64,000 nt of DNA from NCBI GenBank assembly GCA_046309815.1, contig JBKCOJ010000005.1, forward strand, positions 186,001 through 250,000, written 5' to 3'. Below the pieces are notes generated by a model. The model did not search any database and was not told the origin of the DNA. It saw only the letters and a program-made list of their open reading frames with translations. Position numbers and translations under genes: made by a program. Positions 1-7,713 of this stretch are shown one piece after another. The stretch's first letter is position 1, and the number at the start of each line of letters is the position of its first letter. Origin of the DNA: CAITNM01 sp021298215 (GTDB lineage: Bacteria > Pseudomonadota > Alphaproteobacteria > Paracaedibacterales > CAITNM01).

Positions 1-13
1 TCAGGAGCCTCAT

Positions 14-1030
14 GTGACAATTATCACCAAACTTCAAAATAATACCGCAATCATTCTTTTAAATAGACATGATAGATATAACGCTATGGATCTTAGAACC
101 ATACAGGAAATATCATCCTTTTTATCTGTTTGTGTAGCAAATGATAAAATACAAAAAATTATTATCACTTCCGATCATCCCAAAGCATTTTGCGCTGGTG
201 GTGATATTCGAATGGCATATGAAGCAATGCTAAATAACGATCGATCTCTTGCTTCCACATTTTTTAAGGAAGAATATAACCTTATTTACAAACTCGCAAC
301 TTGCTCAAAGCCTGTAATATCTATCGTAAATGGCCTTTGTTTTGGTGGAGGGATGGGATTATCCATGCACAATCAAATAAGAATTATCACAGAGAACGCA
401 ATCTTAGGAATGCCTGAAACGATTATTGGTTTCTTCCCAGACGTAGCAGCTAGTTTTCGCTTTGCACAATTTCCAAAGGCTTGGGGTAACTTCTATGGAT
501 TTACAGGCGCAAATATCTCCATTAATCATGCTTTAAAATGGAATATGGCAGATCATTTTATTCCATCACACGCTCTCTCAGACTTCATAAATGACTTAAC
601 AAATACCGATAATACTCAACAAGTTATTAATCAATTTAGTCAGCCAGTTCCCGTATCTTCCTCATTCGGAGATCAATGGGTTAATGAAGTTTTTTCTCAA
701 GAGTTAAAAAATATTTTTATTGAATTAAAAAATCATCAACATCCCGAAACTAAAAAAATACTAAATGATCTTCTAACAAGGTCACCGCTTAGCTTATTAA
801 TTACTGATAGGCTGCTGAAATTATCGCCTTGTCTTGATTTGAAGCAAGCATTAGAGCTTGATTATCATATCTCTTTCAATTTTTTAATTAATTCCGATTT
901 TCAAGAAGGCATTCGCGCACAAATCATTGATAAAGATAGAAGCCCCCAATGGACTTATACTTTAGAAAATGTAAACGATAATATGATTGAGCAATTTTTC
1001 AAACCAGCGCAGGATCTTGTGATTATATAG
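14..1030 (+). CDS. 3-hydroxyisobutyryl-CoA hydrolase-like crotonase-fold protein
   Basis: The 338-residue protein belongs to the enoyl-CoA hydratase/isomerase superfamily and most resembles 3-hydroxyisobutyryl-CoA hydrolase of valine breakdown. Visible signatures are KAFCAGGDIR near residue 60, the oxyanion-hole stretch CFGGGMGLS near 110, and GMPETIIGFFPDV near 135, where the Glu and the Asp match the catalytic acids of the hydrolase subgroup. The C-terminal half carries the extra region typical of the hydrolases. Start is GTG at 14 behind AGGAG at 3-7; ATG at 12 is followed at once by TGA and cannot serve. An upstream gene probably lies just outside the window. A plain enoyl-CoA hydratase is the alternative, but length and the FPDV motif favour the hydrolase. 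Confidence 0.82.
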   Translation: MTIITKLQNNTAIILLNRHDRYNAMDLRTIQEISSFLSVCVANDKIQKIIITSDHPKAFCAGGDIRMAYEAMLNNDRSLASTFFKEEYNLIYKLATCSKPVISIVNGLCFGGGMGLSMHNQIRIITENAILGMPETIIGFFPDVAASFRFAQFPKAWGNFYGFTGANISINHALKWNMADHFIPSHALSDFINDLTNTDNTQQVINQFSQPVPVSSSFGDQWVNEVFSQELKNIFIELKNHQHPETKKILNDLLTRSPLSLLITDRLLKLSPCLDLKQALELDYHISFNFLINSDFQEGIRAQIIDKDRSPQWTYTLENVNDNMIEQFFKPAQDLVII

Positions 1031-1120
1031 AAACCGATATACAATTAATCAGTTGATATTTATTTTTTACTAGCAGTGGTACTTATTAGTTGTATTATTT
1101 TTTGTCGCACAACAACCATC

Positions 1121-1136
1121 ACCGGTTTAAACCGGT
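1121..1136. promoter_or_regulatory. Perfect 16-bp palindrome upstream of the symporter gene
   Basis: ACCGGTTTAAACCGGT is a perfect loop-free dyad, 59 bases before the start at 1195. It has no T-tract and its shape suits a dimeric protein site better than a terminator. It is GC-richer than its surroundings. No regulator is identified, so the operator role is inference. Confidence 0.4.
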
Positions 1137-1194
1137 AGAGCTTACATTTCCTTATACCTGAGTTTCTAAATTTAATAATTCCTAGGAGGAATGT

Positions 1195-2334
1195 ATGTTT
1201 CGCAAAATGCCATTTATTTTAGCCGCAGTCATTGGGCTCATCACACTTTTATATCCTTTTATACCATTAGTCATTAAAGAAGGGTTATACGCGATCAGCT
1301 TAAGCATTAAAGAAATTATTGTTTTATTCCTGCCCTTTATTATTTTTGGACTTTTATTTAAGGCTGCTGTAACCCTCGCAAACAATGCAACAAAAATAAT
1401 TTTGATGATTTTAGTTTTATTATGCTGCTCAAACTTTATTTCTACCTTCTTGAGCCATTACGTTGGTGCATGGATATATAATTTCGATCTATCATTAGTT
1501 TCACCTCAAAAAATTATAGAACTAAAACCTTTATGGTCATGGAAAGCGCCAACATTGGTTGAAAATTATATCCCTATGCTTGCAGGCATTATCCTCGGAA
1601 TCCTTTCATCACTATTGTTCCCTACACAAGCTCAAAAGATTGCAACCAAAATTGATGAATATGTGCACCTGGTTCTTCAAGGAATTGTTTATGTCATTCC
1701 TTTCTTTGTTGCTGGTTTTGTAATTAATCTTGAATATGACGGAATCGTTAATATAATCCTAAAAGATTATTCCATAGTTTTTGCTATCATTGCCCTAGCC
1801 CAATTCAGTTACATCTTATTTGTCTATTTTTTATTAAACAATGCAAATGGAAAAGAATTCATTGCCAGCATCAAGAATATGTTTCCAGCAGCGGTGAGTG
1901 GATTTAGCACAATGTCAAGCGCTGCAAGCATGCCTTTGACTATCATAGGAACAGAAAAAAACCTAAAAAATAAAGACCTCGCTTATTCTGTGATTCCCAC
2001 TACCGTAAATATTCATCTTGTGGGAGACTGTTTCGCTATTCCCATTCTCGCTTATGCAATTTTAAAAAGCTTTGGCATGGCAGAACCCACTCTTTTAAGC
2101 TACACTATCTTTGCGCTCTATTTTATCATAGCAAAATTTTCCGTAGCAGCTGTGCCTGGTGGTGGGATTTTAGTAATGCTTCCTATTCTTCATACCTACT
2201 TAAATTTTAATGCGGAGATGATGTCATTAATTACTGCGCTTTACGTATTATTTGACCCAGTAATCACCTGCGCCAATGTTTTAGGAAACGGGGCATTTGC
2301 CAAATTCATTGATTATTGTAATAGTAAAACTTAA
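1195..2334 (+). CDS. Dicarboxylate/amino acid:cation symporter family (SDF/DAACS) membrane protein
   Basis: The 379-residue, strongly hydrophobic protein has about eight to ten membrane segments. Two family hallmarks are visible in order: a serine-rich re-entrant loop, SGFSTMSSAASMPLTI near residue 230, matching the SSSAATLP-type loop of GltP-like carriers, and VPGGGILVMLP followed by FDPVITCANVLGNG near 320-365, matching the second hairpin and the substrate-binding TM8. Its likely job is ion-coupled uptake of a dicarboxylate or acidic amino acid across the inner membrane; the exact substrate cannot be read. Start ATG 1195 follows AGGAGGA at 1184-1190. It is shorter than classical GltP (about 430). 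The gene ends 20 bases before pgk and may be co-transcribed with it. Confidence 0.78.
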   Translation: MFRKMPFILAAVIGLITLLYPFIPLVIKEGLYAISLSIKEIIVLFLPFIIFGLLFKAAVTLANNATKIILMILVLLCCSNFISTFLSHYVGAWIYNFDLSLVSPQKIIELKPLWSWKAPTLVENYIPMLAGIILGILSSLLFPTQAQKIATKIDEYVHLVLQGIVYVIPFFVAGFVINLEYDGIVNIILKDYSIVFAIIALAQFSYILFVYFLLNNANGKEFIASIKNMFPAAVSGFSTMSSAASMPLTIIGTEKNLKNKDLAYSVIPTTVNIHLVGDCFAIPILAYAILKSFGMAEPTLLSYTIFALYFIIAKFSVAAVPGGGILVMLPILHTYLNFNAEMMSLITALYVLFDPVITCANVLGNGAFAKFIDYCNSKT

Positions 2335-2354
2335 TAACATTATAATTGTGACCT

Positions 2355-3554
2355 GTGCATTATAGATCCATTAAGAACGTTGATCTTTTTGAAAAAAAAG
2401 TCGTTATCCGATTAGATCTCAATGTTCCAATAAAAAATGTACAGGTCCAAGATACAACGCGTATTGAACGAATTATTCCTACGCTACAAGCGATTCTTTC
2501 AAAAAAACCTAGATATATCATCATATTATCTCACTTAGGACGTCCAGCACCTCAACCGAAAGCCATGTGGAATCAAAGCGATAGTCTTGCACCAATTGCA
2601 TCTGTTTTACAAAAATTTCTTAGCCATCCTGTGATTTTTACATCAACAGAAATTGGCCCAAATCTTTATCAAGAACTTAATACAACACCAGCTAATTCAA
2701 TAGTGATGGCAGAAAATATTCGTTTTTATGAAGGCGAAGAAAAAAATTCTCAAGACTTTTCAAAAGCATTAGCGCAGTTAGGTGATATATTTGTAAATGA
2801 TGCTTTCTCATGTTGTCATCGCGCGCATGCATCAGTCGTTGGCATTACTCAATATTTACCTTCTTATGCTGGACTTAGTCTCGATAAAGAATTACACGCC
2901 CTAGAACAGGTACTTATTTCACCTGAACGTCCTGTTATTGGCATAATTGCGGGCAGCAAAGTCTCCACAAAGATCGATCTTCTTATGAATCTTATGGAAA
3001 AACTTGACTATTTATTTGTTGGCGGCGGAATCGCAAATACACTTTTATTCGCGCAAGGTTATAACATTGGCACATCTCTTATTGAAAAAGATTGCTTAGA
3101 TGTTGCACGATTGATTCTTGAAAAATTTAAAAAAAGTAATTGCACATTAGTATTGCCTATTGATGCAGTGGTTGCTAAAGAACTAACATCAAATGTGCTC
3201 CCGCAAATAGTGGACATAAATGCAATTGAGAACTTACAAGCTATTTATGATATAGGCCCTAAAACATTAGAAAAGTCGAGACTTCTTCTAAATTCATGCA
3301 AAACAGTTTTATGGAATGGCCCTCTCGGTGTTTATGAGGTAGAACCTTTTGGAAGTGGCTCTACGTCCTTATCAGAAATCATTGCAACCCAAACAAAGGA
3401 AAATAAGCTTATAAGCATTATCGGAGGGGGAGATACGATTGCGTCCGCATCTAAATATGTAAATGACTTCACTTATGCATCAACAGCAGGTGGAGCATTC
3501 TTAGAATGGCTTGAAGGAAAATTTCTACCAGGACTCAAGGCTCTAGAGAAATAG
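2355..3554 (+). CDS. pgk: Phosphoglycerate kinase
   Basis: This glycolytic enzyme moves the acyl phosphate of 1,3-bisphosphoglycerate to ADP. The 399-residue length is normal. Visible motifs are VVIRLDLNVPI at the N-terminus, the substrate residues of LSHLGRP, VNDAFSCCHRAHAS, the hinge segment GGGIANTLLFAQG, LWNGPLGVYE, and the C-terminal nucleotide loop IIGGGDTIASA. The start is taken as GTG 2355, because the N-terminus then matches the family; no clear Shine-Dalgarno precedes it, so translation may depend on the symporter gene 20 bases upstream. The gene converges on the zincin-like gene with only 2 bases between stop codons. Confidence 0.95.
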   Translation: MHYRSIKNVDLFEKKVVIRLDLNVPIKNVQVQDTTRIERIIPTLQAILSKKPRYIIILSHLGRPAPQPKAMWNQSDSLAPIASVLQKFLSHPVIFTSTEIGPNLYQELNTTPANSIVMAENIRFYEGEEKNSQDFSKALAQLGDIFVNDAFSCCHRAHASVVGITQYLPSYAGLSLDKELHALEQVLISPERPVIGIIAGSKVSTKIDLLMNLMEKLDYLFVGGGIANTLLFAQGYNIGTSLIEKDCLDVARLILEKFKKSNCTLVLPIDAVVAKELTSNVLPQIVDINAIENLQAIYDIGPKTLEKSRLLLNSCKTVLWNGPLGVYEVEPFGSGSTSLSEIIATQTKENKLISIIGGGDTIASASKYVNDFTYASTAGGAFLEWLEGKFLPGLKALEK

Positions 3555-3556
3555 CT

Positions 3557-4009
3557 CTATTCAGAATTAGTAAACTTTGAATGTTGATGAATCCATGCCA
3601 TCTCATGAGCATTACAGCCAAAGTGATGGCCTATCTCGTTAATAAGTACGTGATGAATCAATGCTTTCACATCTTCAGCGTTTTCAATAGCATGACGTAT
3701 CAAAGGGCACCGATATAAATAAATAATATCGGGCTTCTTATGTGATGCTTTTTTCTTTAAAGGAACAGGAACTCCTCGATACAGACCTAACAAATCGTAC
3801 CGATCTTTCATTGACAATTCTTGTAAAACGTCTTTTTCAGCAAAATTTTTGACTTCAATAACAAAGTTCTTAAGTTGCGTACGAAATGATTTCGGCAACT
3901 TTTGTAAACTTTCATATGCAAAATCATAAATTTCAGCAACCGCTGGCATATGCACAACACAAATTTCATTCTTTTCCATGTAAACTCTTTTAAAATCTAT
4001 ATAAGCCAT
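3557..4009 (-). CDS. Zincin-like metallopeptidase family protein (PF06262 type) with altered HExxH
   Basis: The 150-residue protein matches the small bacterial zincin-like family in length and layout: LP..F near residue 38, a DLLGLYRGVP segment at 72-82, IIYLYRCPL near 95-103 and the C-terminal HHVLINEIGHHFG. The family normally has HEIGHHFG, but here the first zinc ligand is Asn124 (codon AAC at 3638-3640); Glu125 and His128-129 remain. The following acidic residue of the usual GLSD segment is also changed (GCNA). Either another His (119 or 120) takes part or activity is lost. ATG 4009 lacks a good ribosome site; ATG 3979 (residue 11) follows AAGAG and is a fair alternative start. Confidence 0.75.
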   Translation of the reverse strand: MAYIDFKRVYMEKNEICVVHMPAVAEIYDFAYESLQKLPKSFRTQLKNFVIEVKNFAEKDVLQELSMKDRYDLLGLYRGVPVPLKKKASHKKPDIIYLYRCPLIRHAIENAEDVKALIHHVLINEIGHHFGCNAHEMAWIHQHSKFTNSE

Positions 4010-4064
4010 GGTCTAATAGTCTTAGTTGTATCTTATAAAAGTTAATAAATAACAAAGGACGAAA

Positions 4065-4538
4065 ATGTTATTTAAAAATATATTTTGGGTTGGATTCATT
4101 AGTCTTTTCCTTACAAACTGCGACTCAGTTAAAAGTGCTGTGGGTATTAAGCAGTCAAAAGTTTGGCTTGAAAAAGTCAATTTTAGAGCAGCCCCAAATG
4201 CAAACGATTCCTCGCCCGTAAAAATTCATGTTGTTATCGCCTATAAAGAAGATCTTGCTGCAACAATTAGTAAAATGGACGCAAATACTTATTTTCAAAA
4301 AGCAAAAACTATTAAATCTGATGCTGGTGATGATTTAGATGTGTTTGGTATAGACGTTGTACCTGGTTCATCATGTAGCTTAGAGATAAATCCAAGCAAT
4401 AGCACAGGAATACTTGCTTTAATGTTCGCAAGATACACGAGCCCTGGCGATCATCGCAACAATGTAAGCGCAGATTACGAAATACAAGTTGATCTTGATA
4501 AGAATGATTTAAAAATAACGACAATAAAAAAAGGATAA
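4065..4538 (+). CDS. Small putative lipoprotein, possibly TssJ-like
   Basis: The 157-residue protein starts with a short signal peptide, MLFKNIFWVGFISLFLTNC, whose Cys19 fits a lipobox (LTNC; Asn at -1 is unusual). The mature part is rich in predicted beta strands, with VWLEKVNFRAAPNAN, then PVKIHVVIAY, and DVFGIDVVPG. Order and length loosely resemble type VI secretion outer-membrane lipoproteins of the TssJ kind, but no other secretion gene is nearby and the likeness is weak. Start ATG 4065 follows AAAGGA. An AT-only terminator-like hairpin lies just downstream. Function is unknown. Confidence 0.6.
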   Translation: MLFKNIFWVGFISLFLTNCDSVKSAVGIKQSKVWLEKVNFRAAPNANDSSPVKIHVVIAYKEDLAATISKMDANTYFQKAKTIKSDAGDDLDVFGIDVVPGSSCSLEINPSNSTGILALMFARYTSPGDHRNNVSADYEIQVDLDKNDLKITTIKKG

Positions 4539-4551
4539 AAAGCAATTATTG

Positions 4552-4579
4552 AATATAAAATTACTATTTTATATTTTTC
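4552..4579 (+). terminator. Possible AT-only intrinsic terminator after the lipoprotein gene
   Basis: AATATAAAAT pairs with ATTTTATATT across a four-base TACT loop, followed by three more T bases, 13 bases after the stop codon. The stem has no GC pair, so it would be a weak terminator. Confidence 0.4.
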
Positions 4580-4682
4580 TATTGCATACTTTCTTCTTAT
4601 AAGGTAAGGTGATGACGAAATTTTAGTTCCGATTCCGCGCCTACCAGAATGGTAAGGTTATTTGGTATATCCCAAACTTTTC

Positions 4683-4776
4683 AAAGCGTTATCTGTTCAC
4701 CATACAGCAAATATGTATTTGCCTTTGGATAAATTTCTGCCAGCTTTTGCGGCATTGAGATAAACGCTTTATGGAG
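4683..4776 (+). promoter_or_regulatory. Structured 5' leader of the DEAD-box helicase gene (putative three-way junction)
   Basis: AAAGCGTTATCT at 4683-4694 pairs with AGATAAACGCTTT at 4758-4770 (one bulged base). Inside lie two hairpins: GCAAATA/TATTTGC at 4707-4722 and TGCC...GGCA at 4738-4754 with further inner pairing. The 3' strand of the outer stem abuts ATGGAG at 4771-4776, the likely ribosome site for ATG 4784. Opening or closing the stem could therefore change translation. It has no T-arm sequence and is not a tRNA. I do not recognise it as a known leader class. Confidence 0.5.
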
Positions 4777-4783
4777 TTTTATA

Positions 4784-6382
4784 ATGAATTCATTTAATGA
4801 ACTAGACTTGCCTGAAATACTTACTAAATCTTTAGCAAAAATGGGGATTTCAGTTCCCAGCCCCATTCAAGCACAAACCGTGCCTCTTGCATTAAAAAAT
4901 CATGATATTTTAGGTTCAGCACAAACAGGAACTGGAAAAACTTTAGCTTTTACACTTCCTTTAGTAAAACATTTGCTTGATAACCCAGACAGTACTGCAC
5001 TTGTGCTGGCACCTATTAGAGAAATAGCTCAACAAGTAATGAATACATTAAAAGATTTAATAAGCAATTCCAAAGATTTTAATGTTGCACTTCTAATTGG
5101 GGGGGAACCATATCCTAAGCAACTTGCGCAGTTAAAAGCTCGCCCACGAATAATTATTGGCACTCCTGGCCGAGTTATTGATCATCTTGAACGAGGCACC
5201 CTGAGAGTAAATCGTTTAGAATATTTGGCTTTAGATGAAACTGATCGCATGTTTGACATGGGTTTCGGAATTCAATTGGACCACATTATTTCTAAACTCC
5301 CAACAAAGCGTCAAACTCTGATGTTTTCGGCGACAATTGCCCCAGCTATTGAGAAACTTGCAGCAAAATACCTTAATGAACCAAAACGTGTTGCTGTAGG
5401 ACCAACAACACTACCAATTCCAAAGATTAAGCAAGAAATCATTAAAATAAATGAAAAAGAAAAATATGGCCGACTCTTACAAGAGCTTGATCAACGTGAT
5501 GGCACTGTTTTAGTCTTCGTCAAAACAAAAATAAATGCTGATCGCTTAGCAAACTCCCTTCGCAAAGAAGATCACGCTGCTTCAGCAATACATGGGGATC
5601 TACGTCAACGTCAACGTGAACAGGTTATTCGCGCTTTTCGCCAAGGAAAATGCCGCGTAATGGTTGCCACTGATATCGCAGCGCGTGGCTTAGATATTCC
5701 ACACTTAATGCATGTAATCAATTATGACGTGCCCCCCTGTCCTGAAGATTATGTACACCGCATAGGCAGAACTGGTCGCGCTGGCGCTGAAGGTTTCTCA
5801 TTATGCTTTGTTACATCTCAAGATGCTAAAAAATGGAACGCCATTGAACGCTACATGAGCCCTAAAACAAGTGAAAGCTCAAATCGAAATTCTAGCCCAA
5901 AAAATAACTTTAAAAAGTCAGAAAAAAGGACTGACTCGGATAGAATGCATCCTTTTGCAAATGATGACAAAAGAAAAAAACCGTTTGGTCCATCCAGAAG
6001 AAATTCTCAAAATGCCAGTTTTGGAGCAAGAAAAAGTAAGCCTCGTGACAACTTTGAAAGTGCATCATTTGGTGAATTTAGCAGCAACAAACCAAAAAAT
6101 TTCAAAAATAAACCTTTCCGCAAAAATGAAAACTTTGATGCCAGCAAAGGTGAATATCGCGATACTTTCAAAGGCACTCCAGATAATAAATCTAGAAGCG
6201 GGAAAAGCAGAGGAAATTTTAACCCAAGTAATTTTGCTTCCAAAAGTAATGATTCTAAAAATACTTCAAAAAATGGAGGTTTTGACAAGAAAGGACGCGG
6301 TACGTTTTCAAAATCAAAATCACGCACGCTTTCTTTAAAAAATGGCTCTTCAAAAAGACCAAAAAATCGCGCTTCAAATTAA
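4784..6382 (+). CDS. DEAD-box RNA helicase, RhlE-like, with DETD motif
   Basis: This 532-residue ATP-dependent RNA helicase has the full core: Q motif with SPIQAQT near 26-32, AQTGTGKT at 46-53, GTPGR at 126-130, SAT at 182-184, the helicase C-domain with ARGLDIP, and HRIGRTGRAG. Two core motifs differ from consensus: motif II is DETD (151-154) instead of DEAD, and motif Ia is APIREIA instead of PTRELA. After about residue 350 comes a low-complexity tail rich in Asn, Lys, Ser, Arg and Phe, typical of RNA-binding extensions of RhlE-type helicases. Likely roles are ribosome assembly, RNA turnover or cold adaptation. It is followed by its own terminator, and its leader is unusual. Confidence 0.92.
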   Translation: MNSFNELDLPEILTKSLAKMGISVPSPIQAQTVPLALKNHDILGSAQTGTGKTLAFTLPLVKHLLDNPDSTALVLAPIREIAQQVMNTLKDLISNSKDFNVALLIGGEPYPKQLAQLKARPRIIIGTPGRVIDHLERGTLRVNRLEYLALDETDRMFDMGFGIQLDHIISKLPTKRQTLMFSATIAPAIEKLAAKYLNEPKRVAVGPTTLPIPKIKQEIIKINEKEKYGRLLQELDQRDGTVLVFVKTKINADRLANSLRKEDHAASAIHGDLRQRQREQVIRAFRQGKCRVMVATDIAARGLDIPHLMHVINYDVPPCPEDYVHRIGRTGRAGAEGFSLCFVTSQDAKKWNAIERYMSPKTSESSNRNSSPKNNFKKSEKRTDSDRMHPFANDDKRKKPFGPSRRNSQNASFGARKSKPRDNFESASFGEFSSNKPKNFKNKPFRKNENFDASKGEYRDTFKGTPDNKSRSGKSRGNFNPSNFASKSNDSKNTSKNGGFDKKGRGTFSKSKSRTLSLKNGSSKRPKNRASN

Positions 6383-6401
6383 AAATCTTTTATCACCATA
6401 T

Positions 6402-6440
6402 AAAGTTCTTTGGCATAATGCTGAAGAACTTTTATTTTAT
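6402..6440 (+). terminator. Intrinsic terminator after the helicase gene
   Basis: AAAGTTCTT at 6402-6410 pairs with AAGAACTTT at 6424-6432 around a loop with its own short GCAT/ATGC pairing, followed by a T-rich run TATTTTAT. It separates the helicase from the rseP operon. Confidence 0.8.
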
Positions 6441-6579
6441 AAGAAAAATAACCAGTGATATTTAGCAACACCGTTTAAAAAAATAAAGCCATTAAAAGAT
6501 TTATTATAAAAACCCTCTTTTGTTTTAGTGCTAGATACCGTATCAATAAACATTACAGTTGTTATCAGCGGAGCTTTTC

Positions 6580-7713
6580 TTGTTCACGTGGTTGTTGGAA
6601 TATTTTCTTCCTTTTATCATACTCATTTCCGTTATCGTTTTTGTGCACGAATGGGGGCATTTCTGGGTTGCCAGAAGAAATAAAGTAAAAGTAGAGCATT
6701 TTGCTATTGGCTTTGGGCCAGAGCTTATAGGGTTTTCAGACCGACACGGAACAAGATGGGGATTTCACCTGGTTCCACTTGGCGGATACGTAAAAATGTT
6801 AGGAGATGCAGACGCAACGAGCGCTACATCAGACAATAAAGCTATTGAAAAGCTAAGCAAAAAAGAAAAGCAACAGACGTTACATGCAAAAACCCCATGG
6901 CAACGCATTCAAGTAGCTGCCGGTGGGCCTTTAGCTAATTTTATTTTTGCTATTGTTGCCATGATTGGCTTATTTTCATTCATGGGAAAACCTATCTTAC
7001 CACCTGTAATTGGCACTATTGATCCTGCAGGAATAGCAGCTAAACATGGGCTAGAAGCAAATGATCGAATTGTTAGTATTAATAATGAACAAATTCGCTA
7101 TTTTGAAGACATACTTCCTTTTATTCGCAATGAAAAATTAAGCACGTTGGATGTAAAAGTTTTACGCCACGACAAGCAAGTTACCTTACAAATTCCTTTA
7201 GTCTACACAGATAAGGAAACTAAAAAAATCCATCGAACAAAAATATTAGGAATAAAGCCAAATCCCACGCAGGAATATGAGCACATAGGGTTTGGACAAG
7301 CTGTACAAACTTCATTCTCAACTTTTTGGAAAATGTGCAAAACAATAACCCTTGGATTAGCTGAGCTATTAACTGGTCAACGCAAAGGAGATGAGTTGGG
7401 TGGAATCTTTGCTATTGGAGACATGGCTTCACAAAGCGCCAAATTAGGTTTTGCCGGAATGCTATGGTTTATTATTATGATGTCGATTAATCTTGGTCTT
7501 CTCAACTTAGTTCCCATTCCTGTGTTAGATGGAGGGCAAATATTGCTTAATGCAATTGAGTGGATAATTGGGAAGCCTATTCCTGAGAAAATTCAAAAAT
7601 ATATTTTTGGAACTGGCTTTGCCGTAGTTATTTGTTTGATGCTTTATTCTACATGGAATGATTTAATGAGATACAAAATATTCCAAATGATTCGAGGATT
7701 GTTCCCTTTATGA
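6580..7713 (+). CDS. rseP: RseP-type site-2 intramembrane zinc protease
   Basis: This inner-membrane protease cuts anti-sigma factors or signal-peptide remnants within the membrane. The zinc motif HEWGH lies at about residues 23-27 of the first membrane helix. It is followed by the GFGPEL and LGGYVKMLGD segments, a single PDZ domain in the middle, and the third zinc ligand region LVPIPVLDGGQ in a late helix. TTG at 6580 is chosen as start because GGAG sits at 6570-6573; the frame is open back to another TTG at 6559 without such a site. It is the first gene of an envelope operon and overlaps bamA by four bases (ATGA). Confidence 0.92.
   Translation: MFTWLLEYFLPFIILISVIVFVHEWGHFWVARRNKVKVEHFAIGFGPELIGFSDRHGTRWGFHLVPLGGYVKMLGDADATSATSDNKAIEKLSKKEKQQTLHAKTPWQRIQVAAGGPLANFIFAIVAMIGLFSFMGKPILPPVIGTIDPAGIAAKHGLEANDRIVSINNEQIRYFEDILPFIRNEKLSTLDVKVLRHDKQVTLQIPLVYTDKETKKIHRTKILGIKPNPTQEYEHIGFGQAVQTSFSTFWKMCKTITLGLAELLTGQRKGDELGGIFAIGDMASQSAKLGFAGMLWFIIMMSINLGLLNLVPIPVLDGGQILLNAIEWIIGKPIPEKIQKYIFGTGFAVVICLMLYSTWNDLMRYKIFQMIRGLFPL

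Noticed and set aside
4683..4776. Possible tRNA-like element before the helicase
   Set aside because: The closing stem is too long and continuous and there is no T-arm consensus or anticodon arm of proper size.
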